Of a stretch of DNA of 36,678 bases, positions 1-6,987 are shown piece by piece; position 1 is the stretch's first letter; the number at the start of each line of letters is the position of its first letter. The position numbers and the translations under genes are program-made. The DNA is from DASPJR01 sp035628505. Its GTDB lineage: Bacteria > Planctomycetota > SZUA-567 > H5-PLA8. The notes below the pieces were generated by a model. The model was given only the letters and a program-made list of their open reading frames with translations, did no database searches and was not told the origin of the DNA. The stretch is from contig DASPJR010000120.1 of NCBI GenBank assembly GCA_035628505.1, positions 1 to 36,678 of the forward strand, written 5' to 3'.

Positions 1-47
1 GAGTTAGAGGGAGGGGTTAGCCGCTCTTCAACCGGGCGCGTGCGAAC

Positions 48-326
48 AACAGAACAGAATTTGTCATCTCTCAGTTCTCATTTTTCATTTCTCATTTGAA
101 GACCAACGGGGGTGGCACGGCCCAACGGGCCGTGTCGCGCAGCGACAAGAAGCCCCAGTTGAGACGCGCCCCGTTAATTGCGTGCGGCCGAACAGAAAGA
201 CACGTCGCAGCTGAAGCTTCTTGTTCGCTCCGCTCACCCAGCCCGTTGGGCTGGGCCACCCGCGCTGGGCGCTGTTCAATGACAATTGAGAACTGACAAC
301 TGTGAAATGAAAAATTCTGTTCTGTA
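48..326. repeat. nested inverted-repeat (fold-back) element
   Basis: The outer arms contain CAGAACAGAATT (50-61) and its near complement AATTCTGTTCTG (313-324), each joined to five degenerate 7-bp units (61-95, consensus TTNTCAT; 279-313, its reverse complement). The inner arms at 110-153 and 213-261 are inverted copies: the left begins GGGTGGCACGGCCCAACGGG and the right, read on the minus strand, begins GGGTGGCCCAGCCCAACGGG; both continue to an ACAAGAAGC-like end. The roughly 60-base centre (154-212) is unpaired. There is no transposase, so this resembles a MITE- or REP-like element. Direct target duplications were not obvious. Confidence 0.7.
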
Positions 327-365
327 ATGCAATGCATCAGAGAAGGACCGAGGCTAACCCCGCAC

Positions 366-493
366 CCTAGCCCTCTCCCGCAAGGGGAGAGGGGACCGCG
401 CGTCCGGCTCGCGGCGCGTCCAGAGAAGCCCACGCATTCCCCTCACCCCGCGTTCGCTGCGCTCACGTCGGCCCTCTCCCTCTGGAGAGGGGA
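366..493. repeat. pair of CCCTCTCC hairpins
   Basis: Two hairpins of one type sit about 100 bases apart. CCCTCTCCC at 371-379 pairs with GGGAGAGGG at 385-393, and CCCTCTCC at 472-479 pairs with GGAGAGGG at 484-491. The second is preceded by CCCCTCACCCCG (439-450), a common companion of this hairpin family in intergenic DNA of many bacteria. Neither is followed by a T run, so they are better read as dispersed palindromic repeats than as terminators. Confidence 0.65.
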
Positions 494-523
494 TCCGCCC
501 TCTGCGAGTGGGCGCAACCCTCC

Positions 524-543
524 CGGGGACAGGAGTGTCCCCG
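524..543. repeat. perfect 8-bp hairpin (CGGGGACA/TGTCCCCG)
   Basis: CGGGGACA (524-531) and TGTCCCCG (536-543) form a perfect 8-bp stem with the loop GGAG. It lies inside the repeat mosaic and has no T tract. It looks like another dispersed palindrome and not a regulatory site of the downstream gene. Confidence 0.55.
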
Positions 544-591
544 CCACCACTGTCGCGCTCCGCAATTCTGTAATTTCACCTCCAAAAAAAT

Positions 592-615
592 CTCTGCGTG
601 CTCTGCGCCTCTGCG
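592..615. repeat. CTCTGCG tandem array, about 9-bp period
   Basis: Three exact copies of CTCTGCG start at 592, 601 and 609, giving spacings of 9 and 8 bases, directly after an A7 run (584-590). The array ends about 70 bases before the chosen start of the first gene. The same style of 9-bp-phased repeat recurs at 2853-2886 with a different unit. Confidence 0.6.
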
Positions 616-688
616 TTGAAGTCGTTAGTTGCGCGGGCCTCATCGTTCGCTAAAGTTGTCGGCGTGGCGGGATTTGGGAGCAACGCTT

Positions 689-1480
689 GTGTCTGCATTC
701 AGGTATGTTTTTATTGTTTCACTGCTGTCGCTGAATTTGCTGGCTGCGGACAGCCCGAAAGCGGCAGAGAGCAAACCCGCAGGTCCCGACGACAACCTCA
801 CGCTGTTTGAAGATGCCGACGCGGGCTATTCGCTGCGCGTGCCGGAAGGTTTTGTGAAGCTGAGCCAGGACGAGAGCCGCGAAGTGTTCCGCGGCATCAG
901 CGAGCACTTCGGCAAGCAGGCGGGGGAACGCGCGCTGCGCCGTCCGCCGGCGTGGTTCCGCGGCCCGGCTGAGGGCGGATCAGTGAAGCTGCTGCCGCCG
1001 TCGCTGGCGATCGGCTACACCGAGCTGGCCGGTCAGATCGATCCTTCGCAGATGCAGCGCTACAAGACAGAACTTGAAGAAGAGATGCGCAAGCGCGGCG
1101 ATGATTTCGGCGAAATCAAAGTGAGCCTCATCGACGTCGGTGGGATCAATTCGCTGCGCATCGAACATGACGTCGTCAGCCCGCTCGACCGTGTGCGAAA
1201 TCGCATCGTCAATGTGGCCGTGCCGGGCAACGGCAGGCGCTACGACATCGTGATGAACTTTTCGCCCGAGCAGGCTGAGAAAGTCGAAGCGGCGCTCGCG
1301 ACGGTGGTTCGCACCTTCAAAGTCAAGAACCCGCCAATAATGGATGCTGCCGCGCAGAGCCGCTGGTCGCGCGTGCTGCTCTGGACGCTGGGCGGCTTCG
1401 CCGCCGGCGTGCTGCTGAGTTTTCTGCTGAAGGTCTTGTCTGGCGTCGGGGAAAAAGTGCCGGAAAAGGAAAACGCGTGA
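689..1480 (+). CDS. secreted, membrane-anchored DcrB/PsbP-like protein
   Basis: The product has 263 residues if it starts at GTG 689. That start is preceded by GGGAG (676-680) at 8-base spacing and places a signal-like hydrophobic stretch at residues 6-18, ending LLAADS. The frame is open further upstream to TTG 629, but without a good ribosome-binding site and through repeat DNA. The mature part contains a segment resembling the DcrB/PsbP-like fold (residues about 39-210; GYSLRVPEGF near its start and VEAALATVVRTFKV near its end). A single membrane helix lies at about 227-251, with a short charged tail. It is probably anchored in the inner membrane with the domain outside the cytoplasm. The function is unknown and the fold assignment rests on pattern only. 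It is convergent with the protease gene. Confidence 0.75.
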   Translation: MSAFRYVFIVSLLSLNLLAADSPKAAESKPAGPDDNLTLFEDADAGYSLRVPEGFVKLSQDESREVFRGISEHFGKQAGERALRRPPAWFRGPAEGGSVKLLPPSLAIGYTELAGQIDPSQMQRYKTELEEEMRKRGDDFGEIKVSLIDVGGINSLRIEHDVVSPLDRVRNRIVNVAVPGNGRRYDIVMNFSPEQAEKVEAALATVVRTFKVKNPPIMDAAAQSRWSRVLLWTLGGFAAGVLLSFLLKVLSGVGEKVPEKENA

Positions 1481-1484
1481 TGTG

Positions 1485-1544
1485 GTGCGAACTTCAGTTC
1501 GCACGTTTAGCGCCGCGGTACGCCTTCGCGAACTACAGTTCGCG
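1485..1544. terminator. double palindrome between convergent genes, possible bidirectional terminator
   Basis: GTGCGAAC (1485-1492) pairs with GTTCGCAC (1497-1504) over a TTCA loop. CGCGAACT (1527-1534) pairs with AGTTCGCG (1537-1544) over a 2-base loop. The two hairpins are also inverted copies of each other: ATGTGG at 1479-1485 and CCACAT at 1545-1550 extend the outer pairing. They sit exactly between the two convergent stop codons. T runs are short, so termination is plausible but unproven; a REP-like repeat is the alternative. Confidence 0.5.
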
Positions 1545-1549
1545 CCACA

Positions 1550-2713
1550 TTACTCCGCATTCTTATTATTAATTCCCCAATCCTTCGGCTGCGTGCCGAC
1601 GATCATCGAGAGCGTCTTGGTTTCCTCTTTGCGCTTAACCAGCACGTCGATCTTCTGACCCGGCTCCAGGTCGGCCACGGCGTCGCGGATGTCGCTTGAA
1701 TTGGTCACCTGTTTTCCGCCGAGCTTAAGCAGCACGTCGCCGGGCAGGAGTCCGGCTTTGTGTGCCGGGCCGCGCAGGTAAACGCCTTCGACGGCGGCGC
1801 CATTTTCGACTTTGAGCTGCTTCATTTCAGCGGCGGTCAGATCCTTGACCTCAACGCCGACCCAGCCGCGCGTGACGGCGCCGCCCTTGATCAGCTTCAG
1901 CGCGATTTTGCGCGCCTGGTTGATCGGGATCGAGAAGCCGATGCCCATGTAGCCGCCCGAGCGCGAAAAGATGGCGGTGTTCACGCCGACCACTTCGCCG
2001 TTTAGATTGACCAGCGGGCCGCCGGAATTTCCGGGATTGATCGCGGCGTCCGTCTGCAGGAAATCTTCGTAGTTGGAAATTCCCACACCCTTGCGGCTCT
2101 TGGCGGAGATAATTCCGGCAGTGACGGTCTGTTCCAGAAGCCCGAACGGATTGCCTACGGCCAGCACCCAGTCGCCGACTTCGAGCGTATCTGAATCGCC
2201 GAGCGTCGCGCCGGTCAGTTCCCTGGCCTCAACCTTCAGCACAGCGATGTCGGTCTGCGGATCGGAGCCGACCAGCTTGGCCTCGAGCTCGCGCTTGTCG
2301 GCCAGGCGGATGACGTACGTTTCGCCTTCGGAGACGACGTGGTTGTTGGTCATGACGTAACCGTTCTGAGCGTCAAAAATGAAGCCGCTTCCCACGCCGC
2401 GCGGATAAAGGCCTTCCTTGATCTTCGGCCGGTTGTAGAAGGGAACACCGAGCTCGTTGAAGGAAATGCCGCCACCTTCACGGTAACGCACGCGCTGCAG
2501 CGTTGTGACGTTCACCACCGCCGGACCGATAATCTTTGAAGCATTGCGGAAGATCGCGGCCTGGTCGTAGGCCATCTTCTTGCCGTTAGCGTCCTTGGCA
2601 TCGGCGATGACCGGGGTGGGCCAATGATCCAGAGACTTGCTGACGATCACCCCCAGCACGACTCCGAAAATGATGCCCAGCGTGACCGACCAGTTGGTAG
2701 CTCGTCTTGTCAT
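1550..2713 (-). CDS. htrA: HtrA/DegP-family serine protease with one PDZ domain
   Basis: This 387-residue S1C protease has an N-terminal membrane anchor or uncleaved signal (residues 8-26), so it acts in the periplasm. The trypsin-like domain spans about 55-275 with the full triad: His125 in TNNHVV, Asp155 in TDIAVLKV and Ser230 in NPGNSGGPL. One PDZ domain follows (about 283-373, with AGLLPGDVLL). It has one PDZ instead of the two of DegP/DegQ, so it is organised like DegS. Known family roles are degradation of misfolded envelope proteins or regulated cleavage. The start ATG 2713 has an AAGGA-type site about 12 bases upstream. It is the last of a run of minus-strand genes and 198 bases from its upstream neighbour, so it may have its own promoter. 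The family call is very secure; the exact paralogue is not. Confidence 0.95.
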   Translation of the reverse strand: MTRRATNWSVTLGIIFGVVLGVIVSKSLDHWPTPVIADAKDANGKKMAYDQAAIFRNASKIIGPAVVNVTTLQRVRYREGGGISFNELGVPFYNRPKIKEGLYPRGVGSGFIFDAQNGYVMTNNHVVSEGETYVIRLADKRELEAKLVGSDPQTDIAVLKVEARELTGATLGDSDTLEVGDWVLAVGNPFGLLEQTVTAGIISAKSRKGVGISNYEDFLQTDAAINPGNSGGPLVNLNGEVVGVNTAIFSRSGGYMGIGFSIPINQARKIALKLIKGGAVTRGWVGVEVKDLTAAEMKQLKVENGAAVEGVYLRGPAHKAGLLPGDVLLKLGGKQVTNSSDIRDAVADLEPGQKIDVLVKRKEETKTLSMIVGTQPKDWGINNKNAE

Positions 2714-2852
2714 AATTACAAAATTCCTTTCCCCACCACGTCAACTCAGCCATTTTAGGGACGGGTAACGCGATTGAAACCTTCAAATTCGCGTTGCCAA
2801 CTCCCAGTAAAGCAAAAATAGCGCCAGCGGGAGCTTCCGGCTTACGGCTTAA

Positions 2853-2886
2853 CGCCAAGGGCGCCAAGGACGCCAAGAGCGCCAAG
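2853..2886. repeat. CGCCAAG tandem array, exact 9-bp period
   Basis: Four copies of CGCCAAG start at 2853, 2862, 2871 and 2880, each separated by two variable bases. The array lies in the 198-base spacer between the permease stop and the protease start. A GC-rich segment just before it (2822-2850, AGCTTCCGGCTTACGGCTT) also looks like repeat DNA. No gene is present in the spacer. Confidence 0.65.
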
Positions 2887-2911
2887 CGGGGAAGCAGGGG
2901 TAATGTCGCCG

Positions 2912-4744
2912 CTAGATGATGCGCGGCGATTTGGGCTGATCGCGGACCGGTTCTTCGGTGGCCAGCGACGAGCGCACTTCGCGGAGGGCATCGGTCAGCG
3001 ACGCGACCGTCTTGTCTGTGGGCGCGCAGCTCACGCGTTCTTTGAGGCGCTCCAGATTGGTCCGCGCCGTCCACAGGCCGATGATCAGCCGCAGCGCCGG
3101 GTAGCGCTCGCGCAAACGCTTGCACAGATACCGCGCATGCGACAGCGCGGCCGGCGGCAGCGCCGAGATGCAGACCACACGCGCGTTATGCTCTTCGACG
3201 CGATCGATCAGCTCGCTGGCCAGTGCATCCGATGATAGCGCGCGCACGTTGACGCCCTCGTTTTTCAACAACTGCGTCATCATCCGCGCCGCGACCCCGT
3301 CGGCTTCATCGCGCGCCGCCACGCAGAGCACCGCCGTCTGGCCGTCTGGCGCGGGCTCGACCTGCGCCACTGGACTCTCGCCCTCAGGCCTGCTGATCTG
3401 CTCGACGATTTCCTCGACCATGCCTTCCAGGCGCCGGCGTTTGTTTTCATCGATTCGCCGGCGGTAAAAATCGAGCTCGATCATACGCAGCACCGGAAGC
3501 ACGATCTCATCGTAAACGACGTTCAACGGTTTTTTCTCAAGATTCGTTTTGAGCAGCTCGGCGGCCTCTTCCATGTCTCCGGCCAGCAGGCGCTGGTAGA
3601 ATGCTGTCTTGGGCTGCAGCGGTTCTTCATCGCCGAGCAGGATGCTGAAGATGGACATTTGGGGCAGGTGCTTGCCCATCACGACCAATAGCACCGTCAG
3701 CGGTGTCGAAAGCAGCAATCCCGGCAGGCCCCACAGCCACGTCCAGAAGCCGGCGGCCAGCAGCACCGCGACGCTCGTGATGCCGGTGCTCGCGCCATAC
3801 AGCCACGGCTCCATGACATTGTTGCTGATCAGTTCCAGTACCAGGAACAGGCCGATGGTGTAAAGCGGCTGCGACCAGCCTTCGCCGGTGAACGAAAGCA
3901 GAATCGGCATCGCCGCCGCCATCCACGGCCCCAGGTACGGCAGGTAGCGCAGCACCGTCGCGAGCAACCCCCACATGAACGCGTTGGGCACGCCGATTAA
4001 ATAGAGCCCCACGCCGACGGGAATTCCGTACGTCGCGTTGACGACAAACTGCATCAGCAGGTAGCGCGAGACGCGGTGGCTGGCGTCGTCGAGTGCGTCG
4101 GTAGTGACATGCAGGCGCCCCTTTCCGACCAGGCGCAGAAAGCGGTCTCGCAGGCCCTCGCGTTCGAGCAGGATAAAAACAACCAGGATCGCCACGGCCG
4201 CGACTGTACCCAGCGGGCCGAGCAGCGCGCCGATGGCATTCCAGAGCAGGGTCAGCGGACTTGGCGGCGGCGCGACAACTTTGACCGGAACGGGCTCGGC
4301 CGCCGAAGTTGCTCCCGGCTGCACCGGCTGATTGCGGGTGTCGCCCTGCGATTCGGTGATCTCTTTTGAGATGGCCTGGAGCGTTTCGGTGGCCTTGCCC
4401 AGCGTGCGGCTGGTGCCGCGCAGCGTCTGGACTTTGGCGGTAAGATTCTTTTCGTACTCCGGCAGGCGGGTGGCCAGATCGACCATCTGCTGCGTGACGA
4501 TCCAGCCGGCGCCGACCAGCAGCGCAAAGGCGAAGAAGGTCACGGTCAGCACCGAGAGAACGCGCGGCAAGCCCCAGTGTTCCAGGCGTTTGACGATTGG
4601 CGTGAGCAGGAAGCTGAACAGAATCGCCAGCGCGAGCGGGATGAGAAAGTCTTTCGCCAGGTAGAGCGCCGCGATGACGATTGCAAACGCGGCAAGCGAA
4701 ATGGCGCGCGCCGAAATGTCAGGATTACGACGCTTCTGTGCCAT
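2912..4744 (-). CDS. AI-2E family (PerM/YdiK/TqsA-like) permease with long cytoplasmic extension
   Basis: The product has 610 residues, whereas typical members have about 350-400. Membrane segments lie at about 14-48 and 62-88, a soluble loop at about 90-165 is followed by further helices at 165-195 and 232-362, and the family signature VLRYLPYLGPW is at 265-274. Residues about 375-450 are charged and helical. Residues 468-560 look like an alternating beta/alpha domain of the cobalamin-binding or flavodoxin-like type: strands AVLCVAA, ARVVCISA and LRLIIGLW. The position where a B12 domain would carry DxHxxG reads DEADG, so no cobalamin-ligating His is visible. The family exports or moves small molecules; AI-2 is established for TqsA only, so the substrate is open. 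No good ribosome-binding site precedes ATG 4744. Confidence 0.88.
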   Translation of the reverse strand: MAQKRRNPDISARAISLAAFAIVIAALYLAKDFLIPLALAILFSFLLTPIVKRLEHWGLPRVLSVLTVTFFAFALLVGAGWIVTQQMVDLATRLPEYEKNLTAKVQTLRGTSRTLGKATETLQAISKEITESQGDTRNQPVQPGATSAAEPVPVKVVAPPPSPLTLLWNAIGALLGPLGTVAAVAILVVFILLEREGLRDRFLRLVGKGRLHVTTDALDDASHRVSRYLLMQFVVNATYGIPVGVGLYLIGVPNAFMWGLLATVLRYLPYLGPWMAAAMPILLSFTGEGWSQPLYTIGLFLVLELISNNVMEPWLYGASTGITSVAVLLAAGFWTWLWGLPGLLLSTPLTVLLVVMGKHLPQMSIFSILLGDEEPLQPKTAFYQRLLAGDMEEAAELLKTNLEKKPLNVVYDEIVLPVLRMIELDFYRRRIDENKRRRLEGMVEEIVEQISRPEGESPVAQVEPAPDGQTAVLCVAARDEADGVAARMMTQLLKNEGVNVRALSSDALASELIDRVEEHNARVVCISALPPAALSHARYLCKRLRERYPALRLIIGLWTARTNLERLKERVSCAPTDKTVASLTDALREVRSSLATEEPVRDQPKSPRII

Positions 4745-4750
4745 AGTGAA

Positions 4751-4788
4751 AAAACGCCCGCGGCCGCTGCCGAAAGCGAATGGCAGCG
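4751..4788 (-). terminator. hairpin and T6 tract before the permease start
   Basis: On the minus strand CGCTGCC and GGCAGCG form a 7-bp stem (plus-strand 4765-4771 and 4782-4788). This is followed by a GC-rich stretch and then TTTTTT (4749-4754 on the plus strand). It could end transcripts coming from the tryptophanase gene. The gap between stem and T run is longer than in a canonical terminator, so confidence is low. Confidence 0.28.
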
Positions 4789-4813
4789 CGTCATGTGGTG
4801 CAGATATTGTGCC

Positions 4814-4904
4814 GAAGTGAATCAGGGGTCAGGGTCCAGAGTTCAGGGTATAGGGTGGTGCATTCACTTCCCTGAACCCTAGACCCTCGACCCTGAACCC
4901 TGAG
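4814..4904. repeat. inverted pair of 5-unit heptad arrays
   Basis: Positions 4821-4855 are five 7-bp units of the type NTCAGGG. Positions 4870-4904 are five 7-bp units of the type CCCTGAA, the reverse complement family. A second inverted pair, GAAGTGAAT (4814-4822) and ATTCACTTC (4862-4870), marks the left edge of each array. The element fills the spacer between tryptophanase and permease. The two pairings cannot nest, so they would form alternative or pseudoknotted folds if transcribed. Confidence 0.7.
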
Positions 4905-4907
4905 AGT

Positions 4908-6284
4908 TCACAGCGGTTCAAAATGCGCGGTGAAGTGGCGCAGCATCGGCGCCTGATAGGTGATGCGCATGCCGCGGATCTTGTCGCGCGCGGCCAGCGT
5001 TTCCAGGACGCGCTCGGCAAGGTAATCAACGTGGCTTTGCGTGTACACGCGCCGCGGGATTGCCAGGCGCACCAGTTCTACCGGCGCGCAGATTTCCTGG
5101 CCCGTCTGCGGATCGCGCTTACCGAACATGCCGCTGCCGATCTCGACGCCGCGGATTCCGCCGATCTCATAAAGCGCGCAGACCAGCGCCTGGCCGGGAA
5201 ACTGTGCGGGCGGGATGTGCGGCAGAAATGCGCGCGCGTCGATGTACACCGCGTGCCCGCCAGGCGGCTCGACGATGGCCACGCCGCCCTCGCGAATCTT
5301 GCGCGCGAGATACTCAATGCAGGCGTGGCGGTACTCCAGGTAGCGTTCATCGAGCACTTCGACCAGGCCCACCGCGAGCGCTTCCAGATCGCGCGCGGCC
5401 AGGCCGCCGTAGGTGGGGAAGCCTTCAGTGAGAATCAGCAGGTTACGGGCCTGCTCGGCCAGGGCGTCATCGTTGAGCGCCAGAAAGCCGCCGATATTGG
5501 AGAGGCCGTCTTTCTTGCCGGAGAACGTCGCGCCGTCGCAATACGAGAACATCTCGACGGCAATCTCGCGCGGCGTCTTCGAACTGTAGCCGGGTTCGCG
5601 CTGCTTAATGAACCAAGCGTTCTCGGCAAAGCGGCAGGCGTCCAGGAAGAAGGGAATGCCATGCGCGCGCAGCGTTGTGCTCACGGCGCGAATGTTTTCC
5701 ATCGACACCGGCTGTCCGCCGCTGGTGTTGTTGGTGACCGTGAGCATGCCCAGCGGAATTGTGCCGGCCCCGGCACGGGATCGCGCAATCGCCGCTTCGA
5801 GCTTGGCGATATCAAGATTGCCCTTGAACGGATGCAGCGACGAGGGCACGCGCGCTTCGTCGATGACCAGGTCGAGCGCGACCGCCCCGGAGTACTCGAT
5901 GTTGGCGCGCGTGGTATCGAAATGATTGTTGCTGGGGATGACTTTTCCGCTGCCGCCGGTGAGCTCAAAAAGGATGCGTTCGGCCGCGCGGCCCTGGTGC
6001 GTGGGGATGATGTGCTTGAAGCCGGTGAGTTCGCGAACGGTCTTCTCGAACTTAAAGAAACTGCGGCTGCCGGCGTAGCTTTCATCAGCCTGCATCATCG
6101 CACCCCACTGCGCCGCAGACATGGCCGACGTGCCGCTGTCGGTGAGCAGATCCATCAGAATGTCTTCGGCGTGGATGAGGAACGGGTTGTAATGCGCGCG
6201 CTTTAGAATCTCGATCCGTTCTTCACGCGTGGTGAAGCGGATCGGTTCGACCATTTTGATTTTGAACGGCTCGATGATGGTCAT
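4908..6284 (-). CDS. tnaA: tryptophanase (beta-eliminating lyase, PLP-dependent)
   Basis: Reaction: L-tryptophan to indole, pyruvate and ammonia, in the cytoplasm. The 458-residue length from ATG 6284 matches tryptophanase and tyrosine phenol-lyase; the frame runs on upstream to 6470 but that part overlaps the next gene and has no homology-like features. The PLP lysine is Lys258 in SGKKDG, Asp215 (FFLDACRF) fits the PLP ring-nitrogen contact, and THQGRAAE is at 95-102. Specificity points to tryptophanase. HFDTT at 121-125 has the Asp found in TnaA where tyrosine phenol-lyase has Thr. GVEIGS at 379-384 replaces the phenol-lyase MxR motif, and the end LRHFTAHF is TnaA-like. NIGGFL after the lysine is, by contrast, phenol-lyase-like. 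There is no tnaC-type leader or tryptophan permease next to it. No strong ribosome-binding site is visible; the start lies beside a 7-bp repeat. Confidence 0.88.
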   Translation of the reverse strand: MTIIEPFKIKMVEPIRFTTREERIEILKRAHYNPFLIHAEDILMDLLTDSGTSAMSAAQWGAMMQADESYAGSRSFFKFEKTVRELTGFKHIIPTHQGRAAERILFELTGGSGKVIPSNNHFDTTRANIEYSGAVALDLVIDEARVPSSLHPFKGNLDIAKLEAAIARSRAGAGTIPLGMLTVTNNTSGGQPVSMENIRAVSTTLRAHGIPFFLDACRFAENAWFIKQREPGYSSKTPREIAVEMFSYCDGATFSGKKDGLSNIGGFLALNDDALAEQARNLLILTEGFPTYGGLAARDLEALAVGLVEVLDERYLEYRHACIEYLARKIREGGVAIVEPPGGHAVYIDARAFLPHIPPAQFPGQALVCALYEIGGIRGVEIGSGMFGKRDPQTGQEICAPVELVRLAIPRRVYTQSHVDYLAERVLETLAARDKIRGMRITYQAPMLRHFTAHFEPL

Positions 6285-6289
6285 GGGGT

Positions 6290-6312
6290 AATGCATAACG
6301 CATAATGCATAA
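6290..6312. repeat. AATGCAT heptad array
   Basis: Three 7-bp units (AATGCAT, AACGCAT, AATGCAT) occupy 6290-6310. They lie immediately upstream of the tryptophanase start, in the 58-base gap to the preceding gene. The unit contains the palindrome ATGCAT. The position means the array would be in the mRNA leader of the tryptophanase reading frame. Confidence 0.6.
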
Positions 6313-6342
6313 ACAGCAAACGCGCGCCGTGGCGCTTTCGTA

Positions 6343-6972
6343 TCATCGCGCCAATAACCCTCGATCCGTCGCAATCCTGAGTGACTCATCCATTGCGAAA
6401 ATCGTTCCGCCCTCTTCTGTTGGCCATTGCGGCACCACGTTCCAGTACAATCTCGTCGAACCTGCTTCAATTAATAGTGAGTTTAATTGTTCTTGAAGTT
6501 CGTCGAGCGGCATAAAATCGGGTGTCGCCGGCAGAGACAGAGAATGCCTCTTCGTACGCCAGTCAAATTCAAGTATGTAAAAGTGATCGATGATCGAACA
6601 GGTGGAGTTTTCAGGGATGAAATAACCTCCGGAGATCTCCGAAAAACGTTGCAATGAGATCACCATGGAATCGGCTTCTGGACCGCATTCATTGTACTCT
6701 GCAAAATCAAAAGGCATGATTTGATGAAATCCTGACCGCAGCATGTGATATCCGGTCGGCCGCTTCCATCCGCCGTTCACCAAATAAACCCATTCACGTT
6801 CGAAGTAATGATTCAATGCCTCCATCTCTGATGCCATACGTGGAGGACCCATTGACTCGCTCAATTTGAAGAATTCGCGCCCGTCAAGAACACGATAAGG
6901 CAGGATGAGGCCGCATTCTTTCAAGCTGCGGTGCATCTCCACGCAATTTTCCCGCTCCACTGCCGGGTCCAT
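6343..6972 (-). CDS. hypothetical protein, AT-richer than neighbours
   Basis: The product has 209 residues and I recognise no family. It has no signal peptide or membrane helix, so it is probably cytoplasmic. It is rich in aromatic and acidic residues (for example EREWVYLVNGGW at 59-70 and YILEFDWRT near 132-140) and has Cys at several positions without a metal-site pattern. A clear ribosome-binding site, GGGAG, stands 5-6 bases before ATG 6972. It follows the PQQ gene by 15 bases on the same strand, which suggests co-transcription. Codon third positions use A and T much more than the flanking genes, so recent acquisition is possible. Size, isolation and composition recall small immunity or accessory proteins, but nothing in the sequence proves that. 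Confidence 0.75.
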   Translation of the reverse strand: MDPAVERENCVEMHRSLKECGLILPYRVLDGREFFKLSESMGPPRMASEMEALNHYFEREWVYLVNGGWKRPTGYHMLRSGFHQIMPFDFAEYNECGPEADSMVISLQRFSEISGGYFIPENSTCSIIDHFYILEFDWRTKRHSLSLPATPDFMPLDELQEQLNSLLIEAGSTRLYWNVVPQWPTEEGGTIFAMDESLRIATDRGLLAR

Positions 6973-6987
6973 TGATCTCCCTTAAGT

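Larger units (their letters stand above)
1..688. other. gene-free spacer, repeat mosaic
   Basis: No reading frame here looks like a real protein: the short frames on both strands run through palindromes and are rich in Arg, Pro and Ser. The stretch holds a fold-back element (48-326), two CCCTCTCC-type hairpins (366-493), a GGGGACA hairpin (524-543) and a CTCTGCG tandem array (592-615), each listed separately. A ribosome-binding site for the next gene lies at 676-680. I see no tRNA, rRNA or promoter that I would defend in it. Confidence 0.75.

Noticed and set aside
48..326. CRISPR array or insertion sequence
   Set aside because: Repeats are inverted or directly adjacent without spacers of constant size, and there is no transposase or cas gene.
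366..493. Rho-independent terminators
   Set aside because: The hairpins lack T tracts and no gene ends upstream within the window.
4923..6206. 427-residue open frame on the plus strand
   Set aside because: Antisense to tryptophanase; Arg/Ala-rich with no domain. It is a by-product of high GC.
4908..6284. Tyrosine phenol-lyase
   Set aside because: The phenol-lyase Thr and MxR specificity positions are replaced by the tryptophanase-type Asp and VEIG.
6285..6470. 62-residue N-terminal extension of tryptophanase
   Set aside because: It overlaps the upstream gene and does not resemble the family, while the 458-residue form matches the usual length.
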